Source: Bog-752 sp963799395 (GTDB lineage: Bacteria > Actinomycetota > Thermoleophilia > UBA2241). Taken from it: a stretch of 64,000 nucleotides of DNA. Location of the stretch: positions 1-64,000 of the forward strand of contig CAWCWZ010000055.1 of NCBI GenBank assembly GCA_963799395.1, in the 5' to 3' direction. Shown one piece after another: positions 20,334 through 28,459 of this stretch (position 1 is the stretch's first letter; each line of letters opens with the position of its first letter). The translations under genes and the position numbers were made by a program. The notes below the pieces were generated by a model. The model was not told where the DNA came from. It saw only the letters and a program-made list of their open reading frames with translations, and searched no databases.

Positions 20334-21119
20334 CTACCCCAGGATGAGCCGCTGCGGGTCGACCTCGTCGCGCAGGATGCGCAGTTCCTCGGGCGTCGGC
20401 GACGCGGTGTCGACCGCGCGCGAGACGTCGAGCGCGAAACCGGTGTTCTCAAGAACCTGCGCGTCGGTCACGCCCGGGTAGCGTTCGGCCAGGTACATCT
20501 CGTGCGTCGCCTCGTCGAACCTGAGGACGCACAGGTCGGTGACCACGGCGAGCGGCCCGCCCCGGCGAAAGCCGGCCTCGTGGCGCTGCTCGCCGCCCTC
20601 GAGCCAGCCGGGGCTCGTCAGGTAGTCGAGCTTCTCGACGAACTTGCGGCGCCCGTGCTGCATGAAGACGATGAAGGCCGAGGCCAGCGAGGCGGCGTCG
20701 CAGGCGCCGCCGCTGCCTGAGAAGCGCACCGTCGGATGCTCGTACTCGCCGATGCAGGTCGAGTTCAGGTTGCCGTAGCGGTCGATCTGGGCGGCGCCCA
20801 GAAAGGCGATCGTGTGCAGCCGCGGGTTGGCGATGTACGAGAACGCCTCGATGATGCCGGCGTTGATGCAGGTGCCGTCCATCACCCGCGGGTCGGCCAC
20901 CGCCAGCGGGATCTCGGCCAGCGACGGGTCGATGCCGCCGGTCTCGACGAACACCACGGCGCCGGGCGCGTGGACCCGCTTGGCGCAGCCGGCGGCCAGC
21001 AGGGCCACGCCGGTGCCGGCGAAGAGGATGTCGCCGTCGGCCACGAAGCGGCCGGCGGCGATCGCCATCATCTCGCGCGAGGTGAAGGCCGTCGCCGTGG
21101 TCGGGGGCATCGCGCTCAT
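20334..21119 (-). CDS. Family I CoA-transferase, subunit B
   Basis: 261 residues from ATG 21119. It resembles glutaconate CoA-transferase subunit B: FTSREMMAIAAGR, then FAGTGVALLAAGCA, then FVETGGIDPSLAEIPLAVAD. The Glu in VETGG lies where GctB has its catalytic glutamate. The C-terminus has RRGGPLAVVTDLCVLRFDE. With subunit A it would move CoA between acids; the acid is unknown. It is separated from subunit A by 4 bases and converges on the TetR gene. Confidence 0.85.
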   Translation of the reverse strand: MSAMPPTTATAFTSREMMAIAAGRFVADGDILFAGTGVALLAAGCAKRVHAPGAVVFVETGGIDPSLAEIPLAVADPRVMDGTCINAGIIEAFSYIANPRLHTIAFLGAAQIDRYGNLNSTCIGEYEHPTVRFSGSGGACDAASLASAFIVFMQHGRRKFVEKLDYLTSPGWLEGGEQRHEAGFRRGGPLAVVTDLCVLRFDEATHEMYLAERYPGVTDAQVLENTGFALDVSRAVDTASPTPEELRILRDEVDPQRLILG

Positions 21120-21123
21120 CGTC

Positions 21124-22154
21124 TCACCGCCTGTCCAGTCCGATGGCGTAGCCGCGCACCGGGTCGGCCTTGATGCGGGCGAGCTGCGCCGCGCCTATCT
21201 TCGCCACGTACTCGTCGTGGCCGGCGAGGTCGAGGACCCACTCGGCAAGCCAGGCCTCCCAGGCCTCGTCGTCGCGAGCGACACGCCGGTAGTCGTTGAG
21301 GAACGAGGGGTCGTAGTCGTAGAAGTAGCGGCAGGCGGTGGGGTGGGCGCCGTAGGGCACGCACACGACGGCGTCGACCAGGAACGGCGGCAGGGCGTTC
21401 TGGTCGGAGTCGAGGCGCAGCTCGGCGGCCGGCACGATCTCCTCGCAGGTGACGACCACCGCCGCGGCGGCCTTGGCCTGCTCCAAGTCGGCGAAGGTCA
21501 GACCCTTGATGCGCACGGTGCCGTCGTCGCCCACGGTCTGGGCGTGGACGACGGCGAGGTCGGGCTTGAGGGCGGGCAGCAGCACGACGTCGTCGTCGGC
21601 GCCGTCGAACGGGTCGGGCATGACCACGAGCTTGCGCTCGGGCAGGCCGTTGGCCGCGCGGTACTCCTCCGAGAAGCCCTGGCGGGTCACGAGGTCGGTG
21701 TGCAGGCCGGACTTGGTGGGGATGAACGGCACGTTCAACGCTCCGGCCAGAAAGCGCAGGGCCATCTGGTAGTTGGAGTAGTCCTCGACTATGACCTTGC
21801 CGCGTTCGACCGCCTTGCGAAAACGGATGCAGGTCGGGGCGAAGCGGCCGTTGCCGCCGTAAGCGACCTCGATGCGGCTCACGCAGCCGGCCCCGACCAG
21901 CGTGTCGAGCGCCTGGCCGTTGGAGTGGGCCACGAGATGCAGGCCGCGCACGCGCTGGCGGGCCATCTCGTAGACGAAGGCCATCGGGTTGCGGTTGATG
22001 GTGAAGCCGCCGAGGGCCACCTGGGTGCCGTCGTGGGCGAAGCGCTCGACGGCCTCGCTCAAGCCCATCAGCTTGCCGCCGACGTCGGACTTGCGCCGGT
22101 GTCGGACTTGCCGCCGGTGTCGGACGTGCCGCCGGTGTCGGACGGTTCGGTCAC
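21124..22154 (-). CDS. Family I CoA-transferase, subunit A, one frame change
   Basis: About 343 residues when read from GTG 22154 (GGAGG nine bases upstream). The N-terminus starts TEPSDTGG and runs through four SDTGGK-like repeats into KLMGLSEAVERF. One base is missing in the third repeat (22090-22106), so an uncorrected reading must start at ATG 22068 or in a spurious upstream frame. The core matches glutaconate CoA-transferase subunit A (ALGGFTINRNPMAFVYEMAR, AHSNGQALDTLVGAG, FIPTKSGLHTDLV). Partner of the gene at 20334. Confidence 0.85.
22072..22142 (-). repeat. Four 18-bp repeats encoding SDTGGK, one copy 17 bp
   Basis: Units at 22125-22142, 22107-22124, 22090-22106 and 22072-22089 (5' to 3' on the minus strand) encode SDTGGT, SDTGGK, SDTGGK and SDVGGK. 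The third has lost one base, which breaks the frame. They lie at the N-terminus of CoA-transferase subunit A, before the folded domain. Confidence 0.8.
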
Positions 22155-22485
22155 TGCCGGCCCTCCTGTTCGTCTCGTCTGCCGTCGCCCGCCGGGCGCC
22201 CGGAGACGCGAAAGCCCCCAGGCAGCCGTATGCGCTCGCTGGGGGCCCGAGGCCGCGCCGGCCGGCCGGTGAAACGGCTCGGTCCAGGCCGCGGATGCAG
22301 CACTCACATCCTACCGTGCGCCGGGCGCGGCGCAAGCGCCCGCGGTGGGCCGGCCTCCGGGCGCCTAGGACGCGCCCGCTGCGGGCGGCCGCGTCAGAGC
22401 GCGCGCGGTGCGCCCGCTCGCGGGTAGACTACGAGCAGAGCGTCCTTACGCGGCCCATGGCCGCCGGCGCCGGAGGTGACGACCT
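22155..22485 (-). promoter_or_regulatory. Divergent spacer with weak promoter for the CoA-transferase pair
   Basis: 331 bases without a gene. On the minus strand TTGCGC (22335-22330) and TAGGAT (22313-22308), 16 bases apart, could drive the CoA-transferase genes with a leader of about 150 bases. For the rightward gene only an isolated TAGACT (22425-22430) is seen. I see no RNA gene or repeat here. Confidence 0.35.
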
Positions 22486-22902
22486 TTGAAGACCTACCTC
22501 TTCTCGGGCTACGCGCGGTTGCCGCAGGACGTCTCGCACCAGAACCTTCACCGCCGGGTCGGCCTGGTCGTCGAGGTCGACGAGCACGGCGTGATCACGG
22601 GCTGTTCGAGCACGCTGCTCATGGACCTCGCCCGCGACTTCTTCGCGCGCCTGCTCATCGGCCGCTCGGTGGTCGCGGAGCGGCCCGAGATCGAAGCGAC
22701 CGTCCACGAGCACTACCTGGGCCATTCGCAGGCTGCCCTGCTGTTCGCCCTCCACCAGGTCTTCGAGGCCGTCGATCAGTCGGCGCCGTTCGCTGCGAAG
22801 GGACGTGGCGCGGGGGCTCCGGGCGCGAAGGGCCGCGCGGCCGACGATCCCGGCACGAAGGGCCCGGGCGACGATCCCGGGGCGAAGGGCCGCAAGGCAT
22901 AA
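22486..22902 (+). CDS. DUF3870 domain protein
   Basis: 138 residues from TTG 22486. The first 100 residues match the DUF3870 pattern (YLFSGYARLPQDVS, then VGLVVEVDEHGVITGCSSTL, then FFARLLIGRSV). Function is unknown, but the family often lies beside CoA-dependent or amino-acid degradation genes. Residues from about 100 on form a low-complexity tail with repeated PGAKG/PGTKG units. Confidence 0.7.
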   Translation: MKTYLFSGYARLPQDVSHQNLHRRVGLVVEVDEHGVITGCSSTLLMDLARDFFARLLIGRSVVAERPEIEATVHEHYLGHSQAALLFALHQVFEAVDQSAPFAAKGRGAGAPGAKGRAADDPGTKGPGDDPGAKGRKA

Positions 22903-22934
22903 GGGCGGCCGGGCGCGTTGGACGCTCTGGCACG

Positions 22935-23139
22935 TTGTCGGGGCCGCCGCCGCCCGTATATGATTGTCCAAGCTGCACGCATGGCTTGACGGTGGCCTCT
23001 CGGCCGCGGTCGTCACGGCCATGAGCCCCCGGCGAGCGCGCGAGCGTATCCTGGGGGCGTTTTTGCTTTTCGGGGAGCGCCGGCGCTGCTTGAAGCGAAG
23101 CGTGAGGCGGCCGGCCGTCGGTCGCACGAGGAGGAGCCC
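22935..23139 (+). promoter_or_regulatory. Promoter and structured leader of the acyl-CoA dehydrogenase operon
   Basis: TTGTCG (22935-22940) and TATGAT (22959-22964) are spaced by 18 bases. The following leader of about 165 bases can form CATGGC/GCCATG pairing (near 22980 and 23018). It also has GCCCCC...GGGGGC directly followed by GTTTTTGCTTTT (near 23060-23073), the only hairpin with a T-run in this region. This could be a terminator for the DUF3870 gene or an attenuator of the downstream operon. AGGAGGAG lies before the ATG at 23140. Confidence 0.45.
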
Positions 23140-24372
23140 ATGGACTTCAGGTACACGACCGAGCAGAACCTCTACCGTCAGGCCATCCGCGAGTGGCTGA
23201 CCAAGAACTTGGAGCCGCGCGCCCGCGCCATCGACGAGGCCGAGGACGGCATTCCCGACGACATCACCGCGGGCATGGCCGAGCTCGGCATGTTCGGCGT
23301 CACCATCCCCGAGGAGTACGGCGGCCTGCCGCTGCCCGACGAGGAGCGCCTGATCTACGCGATGATCACGATCCAGGAGATCGCGCGCGCCGACCTCAGC
23401 ATGAGCACCCCCGTCTACACCCTGCTCACCATCGGCTGGTCGTACATCATCAACCGCTACGGCACCGACGAGCTCAAGCAGGAAGTCCTGCCCGCGGTCG
23501 CCGAGGGCAAGGCCTTCGCCGGCATCAACACGACCGAGCCCGGCGGCGGCTCCGACCTGGGCGCCATCAAGACCGTGGCGCCGTGGAACGAGGCCAAGCA
23601 GGCCTTCGTCATGAACGGCGAGAAGGCGTACGTGAGCGGTCCCAAGGAGTGCGCCAAGTGGGGTCCGCCCAGCGGCCACTGCACGCTCGTCAAGACCGAC
23701 CCCAACCAGGGTCACAAGGGCATGACCTTCATCTGGGTGCCGGCCCATCTGCCCGGCATCACCTACACCACCTACAAGGACATGGGCCGCATGGGCCTGT
23801 CCACCGGCGGCTGGATCTACAAGGACGTCGAGCTGCCCCGCAAGTACGTGCTGGGCGAAGAGGGCAAGGGCTTCTACGTCAACATGGACGGCTTCAACGC
23901 CGCCCGCGTGCTGGTCGTGGCCGCCTGCCTCGGCGGCGCCGAGAAGGCGCTCGAGATCAGCGGCGAGTACACGGCCCAGCGCACCACCTTCGGCAAGCCG
24001 CTCGGCAAGTGGGAGGGCATCTCGTTCGAGATGGCCGACGACTGGATGCAGCTCGACATGCTCAAGCTCAACCTGCTGCGCGGCGCCTGGATGATCGGCC
24101 AGGAGCACACCAACCCCGGCCAGTTCGGCCGCAAGGAGATCAACAAGATCATCAGCACCTGCAAGTGCCTGGCGCCCACCCTGTGCCACGACATCGCCCG
24201 GCACGGCATGATGTACCACGGCGCCTTCGGCTACACCAAGGAGACGCCGCTCGAGATGCTGCTGCGCGGCGTCATGAGCTATGAGGTCGGGGCCGAGGGC
24301 GGCCTGATGATCATGCGCGGCATCATCGCCCGCGACGAGTGGGGCGACACGCACAACCCGTTCAAGGACTAG
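23140..24372 (+). CDS. Acyl-CoA dehydrogenase
   Basis: 410 residues, FAD enzyme oxidising (or, coupled to reduced ETF, reducing) an acyl-CoA at the alpha-beta bond. Visible: N-terminal helical domain (LGMFGVTIPEEYGGLPLP), the beta domain (INTTEPGGGSDLGAIKT), and the C-terminal helices (AQRTTFGKPLGKW; HGAFGYTKETPLEMLLR; YEVGAEGG). It is immediately followed by fixC, fixX, fixA and fixB, which would carry its electrons. With the neighbouring CoA-transferase this resembles a CaiA-type enzyme acting on an enoyl-CoA; the substrate is not determinable. Confidence 0.92.
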   Translation: MDFRYTTEQNLYRQAIREWLTKNLEPRARAIDEAEDGIPDDITAGMAELGMFGVTIPEEYGGLPLPDEERLIYAMITIQEIARADLSMSTPVYTLLTIGWSYIINRYGTDELKQEVLPAVAEGKAFAGINTTEPGGGSDLGAIKTVAPWNEAKQAFVMNGEKAYVSGPKECAKWGPPSGHCTLVKTDPNQGHKGMTFIWVPAHLPGITYTTYKDMGRMGLSTGGWIYKDVELPRKYVLGEEGKGFYVNMDGFNAARVLVVAACLGGAEKALEISGEYTAQRTTFGKPLGKWEGISFEMADDWMQLDMLKLNLLRGAWMIGQEHTNPGQFGRKEINKIISTCKCLAPTLCHDIARHGMMYHGAFGYTKETPLEMLLRGVMSYEVGAEGGLMIMRGIIARDEWGDTHNPFKD

Positions 24373-24378
24373 ACGTCC

Positions 24379-24411
24379 GGGAGGGGCGGCGGCGCTGCTG
24401 CCGCCCCTCCC
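24379..24411 (+). terminator. GC-only hairpin after the acyl-CoA dehydrogenase gene
   Basis: A 12-bp stem (24379-24390 with 24400-24411) closes a 9-base loop and has no T-run. It lies between two genes that should be co-transcribed, so it may attenuate or stabilise mRNA rather than end it. Confidence 0.5.
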
Positions 24412-24439
24412 GTCCCTGCTCGAGGAGGCGGGAGCGGAC

Positions 24440-25729
24440 ATGGAGAAGGTCGAGTGCATCGTCGTCGGCGGCGGCCTGGCCGGCCTGGCCGCCGCCTACG
24501 GTCTCGCCCGCGACGGCGTCGAGGTCATGGTCCTCGAGCGCGGCAACTACTCGGGCTCGAAGAACGTCACCGGCGGCCGCCTCTACGTGCGGCCGCTGCG
24601 GCGCATCTACCCTGAGCTCTGGGAGGACGCGCCGTTCGAGCGGCCGGTCGCCCGCGAGCTGATCACCATGCTGGGCGATGGCGCCGCCACCACGGTCGAG
24701 CTCGCCTCCGAGCGCCTCTCGGGGCCGTCGCCGCAGTCCTGCACCGTGCAGCGGGCCAGGTTCGACCAGTGGCTGGCCGACAAGGCCACCGCGGCCGGCG
24801 CCATGGTCGTCACCGACATGAAAGCCGACGAGCTGCTGCGCGACGGCGACAAGGTCATCGGCGTGCGCGCCGGCGGCGACGAGGTCGGCGCTGAGGTGAC
24901 GATCGTCGCCGAGGGCGTGCTCGGGCTCCTCTCAGGCGGCGCGGGGCTGCGTGAGCAGCCCCGCGCCGCCGACCACGCGGTCGGCTTCAAGGAGATCATC
25001 GAGCTGCCGCCCGGCGTCATCGAAGACCGCTGGCGCCTGAACGAAGGCGAGGGCGCGGCCCAGCTCTTCATGGGCGAGGTCACGCGCGGCATGACCGGCG
25101 GCGGCTTTCTGTACACCAACCGGGCGTCGATCGCCCTGGGCGTCGTGGTCAGCATGGAACAGATGCGCACGCGCGACGACGAGCTCGAGTCGTGGGAGCT
25201 CCTCGACGCCTTCAAGGAGGCCGCCCAGATCAAGCCGCTGGTGCGCGGCGGCGAGCTCGTCGAGTACTCGGCACACGCCGTCTTCGAGGGCGGCGCCGAC
25301 AAGCTGCCGCGGCCCTACGGCGCCGGCTATCTGCTGGCCGGCGAGGCCGCCGGTTTCGCCTTGAACGCCATGGTCACCGTGCGCGGCATGGACCTGGCGA
25401 TCGCCTCGGGCTGGGCGGCGGCGCGGGCGGCCCTGGCCGCCCGCGCCGCCGGCGACTCGTCGGCCGCCACCCTGTCGGTCTACGAGCGCTTTCTGGCCGA
25501 GACCTTCGTCACGGCCGCCATGAAGGCCGGCCGCGGCGTACCGCAGGCCATCGAGAACCGGCGTCTGTTCAGCGAGTACCCCGGCGCCGTGGCCCGTCTG
25601 CTCGAGGGCTTCTTCGCGGTCGACGACGAAAGCTCGGCGACCCTGGTGCGCACGAGCCTGCGCGGCGCCCGCCGCGAGTTCCTCAAGATCGAGACGCTCA
25701 AGGACCTCTGGTCCCTGCGCAAGGTGTGA
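24440..25729 (+). CDS. fixC: FixC-type electron-transfer flavoprotein:quinone oxidoreductase
   Basis: 429 residues from ATG 24440. The N-terminal FAD-binding Rossmann motif is VGGGLAGLAAAYGLARDG, followed by ERGNYSGSKNVTGGRLYVR. Later landmarks are the second FAD segment AGEAAGFALNAMVTVRGMD (near residue 300) and a C-terminal helical part. It passes electrons between ETF and the quinone pool, working with the FixX ferredoxin encoded next, since it lacks its own iron-sulfur domain. fixX starts 12 bases downstream. Confidence 0.92.
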   Translation: MEKVECIVVGGGLAGLAAAYGLARDGVEVMVLERGNYSGSKNVTGGRLYVRPLRRIYPELWEDAPFERPVARELITMLGDGAATTVELASERLSGPSPQSCTVQRARFDQWLADKATAAGAMVVTDMKADELLRDGDKVIGVRAGGDEVGAEVTIVAEGVLGLLSGGAGLREQPRAADHAVGFKEIIELPPGVIEDRWRLNEGEGAAQLFMGEVTRGMTGGGFLYTNRASIALGVVVSMEQMRTRDDELESWELLDAFKEAAQIKPLVRGGELVEYSAHAVFEGGADKLPRPYGAGYLLAGEAAGFALNAMVTVRGMDLAIASGWAAARAALAARAAGDSSAATLSVYERFLAETFVTAAMKAGRGVPQAIENRRLFSEYPGAVARLLEGFFAVDDESSATLVRTSLRGARREFLKIETLKDLWSLRKV

Positions 25730-25741
25730 GGTGAGGCCGTC

Positions 25742-26032
25742 ATGAGCGAGCAGCCCGGCAAGGTCGACGCCAAGCTCGGCATGAACGTCTTCAAGCTCGA
25801 CCAGGAACCCCACATCGTGATCGACGTCGAGAAGTGCCGCACAGTCTGCACGCAGCGCGCCTGCCTGCAGGTGTGCCCGGCCGACCTGTTTGAGCTGAGC
25901 GACGAGGGCGACATGACCGTCAACTGGGAGGGCTGCCTCGAGTGCGGCACCTGCCTGATCTGCTGCGACGAGAAGGCGCTGACCTGGCAGTACCCGCGGG
26001 GCGGCTTCGGCGTGCAGTACCGGATGAGCTAG
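25742..26032 (+). CDS. fixX: FixX-type ferredoxin
   Basis: 96 residues. Cysteine clusters CRTVCTQRACLQVCP and CLECGTCLICC supply ligands for one or two iron-sulfur clusters, as in FixX and the ETF-QO C-terminus (ACLQVCPADLFEL, WEGCLECGTC, ALTWQYPRGGFGVQYR). It forms the electron-transfer partner of FixC. It ends with TAG. Confidence 0.93.
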   Translation: MSEQPGKVDAKLGMNVFKLDQEPHIVIDVEKCRTVCTQRACLQVCPADLFELSDEGDMTVNWEGCLECGTCLICCDEKALTWQYPRGGFGVQYRMS

Positions 26033-26038
26033 AGGGGC

Positions 26039-26074
26039 GGGCGGGCGGCGGGCCGCAAGGCCCGCCGCCCGCCC
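26039..26074 (+). terminator. GC-only hairpin between fixX and fixA
   Basis: A perfect 16-bp stem (26039-26054 with 26059-26074) closes a GCAA tetraloop, without a T-run. Internal to the fixCXAB cluster. Confidence 0.5.
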
Positions 26075-26113
26075 CGTCCCGTCACAACCCGCGACGGCCG
26101 GAGGTTTGATGCC

Positions 26114-26896
26114 GTGGACATCGCCGTGTGCGTAAAGACCAACCCCGACCTGCAGCTCATGCGCGTCAAGGACCGCGTGCCGGTGCTCGAGGCCGTGCCC
26201 TTCAAGGTGGGCGACCTCGAGAAGAACGCCCTCGAGGCGGCGCTCAAGCTGCGCGACGCCGCCGGCGACGGGCGCATCGTGGCCGTCGCCGTCTCGCAGG
26301 GCGACCGCAAGCTGCGCGAGACCATGAAGGAGGCGCTGGCCATCGGCGCCGACGAGGCGGTGCTCGTCGCGGACCCGGCGCTCGACAGCACAGACCAGGG
26401 CGGCGTGGCCCTCACTCTGGCGCGCGCCCTCGAGAAGTCGGGGCCGTTCGACCTCGTGCTGTTCGGCGAGGGCTCGACCGATGGCTACTCGGGTCAGGTG
26501 CCCTCGCGGGTCGCCGAGCTCCTCGGCCTGCCCGAGGTCGGCTACGCGCGCTCGCTCGAGATCGCCGGCCCGGTCCTGCGCGCCGAGCGCAGCATGGGCG
26601 AGTCGGTCGAGACCCTCGAGGCGCCGCTGCCGGCGGTCGCCACCGTGGTGAGCGAGATCAACGAGCCGCGCATCCCGACGCTCATGAGCATCATGAAGGC
26701 CGGCAAGAAGCCGGTCGCCGAGCTCACGCTGGCCGATCTCGCGCTCGACACCGCCGCGGTCGCGCCGCGGCGCGCCGTCCGTTCGAATCTGGCCGAGGAA
26801 CAGTCGCGCAAGCACGTGCTGTTCGAGGGCGAGCCGGCCGCCCAGGCCGAGGCCCTTGTCAACGCGCTGGTCGCCGAAGGCGTCCTGGGGAGGTGA
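26114..26896 (+). CDS. fixA: Electron-transfer flavoprotein beta subunit (FixA)
   Basis: 260 residues from GTG 26114. The ETF beta fold is recognisable from IAVCVKTNPDLQ, GDLEKNALEAALKLRD, ALAIGADEAVLV, GEGSTDGYSGQVPSRVAELL and the AMP/FAD-site region EAPLPAVATVVSEINEPR. Pairs with fixB 5 bases downstream. Together with FixCX this may form an electron-bifurcating ETF, as in Azotobacter FixABCX; bifurcation is inferred from gene set only. Confidence 0.92.
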   Translation: MDIAVCVKTNPDLQLMRVKDRVPVLEAVPFKVGDLEKNALEAALKLRDAAGDGRIVAVAVSQGDRKLRETMKEALAIGADEAVLVADPALDSTDQGGVALTLARALEKSGPFDLVLFGEGSTDGYSGQVPSRVAELLGLPEVGYARSLEIAGPVLRAERSMGESVETLEAPLPAVATVVSEINEPRIPTLMSIMKAGKKPVAELTLADLALDTAAVAPRRAVRSNLAEEQSRKHVLFEGEPAAQAEALVNALVAEGVLGR

Positions 26897-26901
26897 CGGC
26901 G

Positions 26902-27849
26902 ATGACTGCGATCCTCGTCTACTCGGAACAGACCGACACGGCCCTCGAGCTGCTCGGCGCCGCCCGCACGCTCGCGCCCCAGCTCGGGCTCACGGTGAGC
27001 GCGGCGGCGCTGGGTGCCGACGCCGACGCGGCGGCGCTCGCCGCCCACGGCGCCGCGCCGGTGTACGTCTGCGCCGAACCCGCCCTCGACGGCCTGGACA
27101 CGGCGGTCGTCGCCCAGGCCCTGGCGCACATCGTCGAGCAGGCCGGCGCCTCCGTCGTGCTACTCGGCTCGACGCGGCGCGGCCGCGAGCTGGGCGGGCG
27201 CCTCGCCCAGCGGCTCGGCGCCGGCTGCGTCACCGACGCGATCTCGCTCTCGGTCGAGGGCGGCGCCCTCGTCGCTGGCCGCTACAACCTGGGCGGGGCC
27301 ACGGTGCAGGCCGAGGCGATCACCACGCCGGTCCAGGTCGTGGCCGTCATGCCCAAGATCTTCGAGGCCGGCGCCGCCGCCGGCGGCGGCGGCGACAACG
27401 TCGTCACCGTGTCGCCGGGGCTTGCCGCGCCGGCCGTGAAGGTGGTCGACCGGCGGCCCAAGGAGGGACAGGCCGTCGACCTGGCCGCCGCCCCGCGGAT
27501 CGTCGGCGTGGGCCGCGGTCTCGCCAAGCGCGACGACCTGCCCCTGGGCGAGGGACTGGCCGCGGCCCTGGGGGCCGAGCTGGCCTGCACCAAGAGCCTC
27601 GCCGACTTCGGCTGGATGGCCGACGACCGCATCGTCGGCCTGTCGGGCGCCAAGACCGCGCCCGACGTGTACCTCGCCGTCGGCATCTCCGGGCAGGTGC
27701 AGCACACCGTGGGCATCGCCCAGGCGCGGATCATCGCCGTGGTCAACCAGGACAAGGACGCCCCCATCTTCGCCCTCGCCGACTACGGCATGGTCGGCGA
27801 CCTCTACAAGCTCGTGCCGGCCCTGGTCGAGAAGCTCAAGACACTGTAA
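26902..27849 (+). CDS. fixB: Electron-transfer flavoprotein alpha subunit (FixB)
   Basis: 315 residues from ATG 26902, with GGGGAGG upstream. N-terminal domain, then the C-terminal FAD domain with RIVGVGRGLAKRDDLPLGEG, CTKSLADFGWM, GLSGAKTAPDVYLAVGISG and VGIAQARIIAVVNQDKDAPIF, the classic ETF-alpha FAD signature. Last gene of the acyl-CoA dehydrogenase-fixCXAB cluster. An acyl-CoA dehydrogenase plus fixCXAB is the layout of carnitine and related reductive pathways. Confidence 0.94.
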   Translation: MTAILVYSEQTDTALELLGAARTLAPQLGLTVSAAALGADADAAALAAHGAAPVYVCAEPALDGLDTAVVAQALAHIVEQAGASVVLLGSTRRGRELGGRLAQRLGAGCVTDAISLSVEGGALVAGRYNLGGATVQAEAITTPVQVVAVMPKIFEAGAAAGGGGDNVVTVSPGLAAPAVKVVDRRPKEGQAVDLAAAPRIVGVGRGLAKRDDLPLGEGLAAALGAELACTKSLADFGWMADDRIVGLSGAKTAPDVYLAVGISGQVQHTVGIAQARIIAVVNQDKDAPIFALADYGMVGDLYKLVPALVEKLKTL

Positions 27850-27873
27850 GGCGGGCCCCTGGGGCCCGACGAC

Positions 27874-27915
27874 GGCGGCGGGGCGGGTGTCGCAAGCGAC
27901 ACCCGCCCCGCCGCC
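27874..27915 (+). terminator. Perfect 20-bp GC hairpin after fixB
   Basis: Arms 27874-27893 and 27896-27915 are exact reverse complements around a 2-base AA centre (effective tetraloop CAAG). No T-run follows. It ends the fix cluster. Confidence 0.7.
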
Positions 27916-27923
27916 CTTGGCCC

Positions 27924-28076
27924 GAGCAAGGGGCGGGTGAGTGCCCAGACGCTCTCCTCATGTGGCCCGAGCGAAGGCGGGGTGAGGGTCGAGGAAGGCT
28001 GGCGTGAGCGAAGGGCGGGGTGAGGCTCGACCTCAGGCCTGAATGTGGCGTGAGCGAAGGGCGGGGTGAGGGTCGA
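27924..28076 (+). repeat. Four spaced copies of a GAGCGAAGGGCGGGGTGAGG-type repeat
   Basis: Related units start at 27924 (diverged), 27969, 28006 and 28052, 37-46 bases apart, in the noncoding stretch between fixB and the transketolase gene. Whole gap: 27850-28459, about 610 bases; it holds the fixB hairpin, this array, an inverted array (28125-28305) and the transketolase promoter. No credible ORF or RNA gene seen. Confidence 0.75.
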
Positions 28077-28124
28077 AGGTCGGCCTGCGAGGTGGAGGCC
28101 ATCAAGGTGAACCGCGCAAGGTAC

Positions 28125-28305
28125 CGAGACAGCTCCGACCTGAGGCCCTTACCCCGCCCGGAGCGCCCCCCGAGACAGCTCCGACCTGAGGCCCTTACCC
28201 CGCCCGGAGCGCCCCGAGACAGCTCCGACCTGAGGCCGTCACCCCACCCGGAGCGGCTCCGAGACAGCTCCGACCTGAGGCCCTCACCCCGCCCGAAGCG
28301 CCCCC
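28125..28305 (+). repeat. Four tandem copies of a ~45-bp repeat, inverted relative to the preceding array
   Basis: Units beginning CGAGACAGCTCCGACCTGAG start at 28125, 28171, 28215 and 28260 (periods 46, 44, 45). Each contains a segment close to TCACCCCGCCCGAAGCGCCC, the reverse complement of the core of the array at 27924-28076. The two arrays could therefore pair into a large stem. The units abut with no spacers, so this is not a CRISPR. Confidence 0.85.
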
Positions 28306-28341
28306 ACCTCCACACGTGGCGCCGGCCGCAACGGTTCACGC

Positions 28342-28412
28342 TTGCATGGCGGCGGAGAACGGCTATGATGCGACGAGTTCCATTCTTCGGAGTCGAGTTC
28401 CGTCTGAAGGAA
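28342..28412 (+). promoter_or_regulatory. Promoter and paired operator candidates of the inositol-type cluster
   Basis: TTGCAT (28342-28347) and TATGAT (28364-28369) are spaced by 16 bases. Just downstream are two similar interrupted palindromes, TTCCATTCTTCGGAG (28378-28392) and TTCCGTCTGAAGGAA (28398-28412), 20 bases apart (pattern TTCC-N7-GGA). Two sites on one DNA face at the start of transcription suit the IclR regulator encoded within the cluster. Confidence 0.6.
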
Positions 28413-28459
28413 CCAGCACGAGACCACGTTTCGTCGCGTGCCGGTGAGGGAGGAGTCGT

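Noticed and set aside
28125..28305. CRISPR array
   Set aside because: Units abut directly with no unique spacers, vary at several positions, and no cas genes are present.
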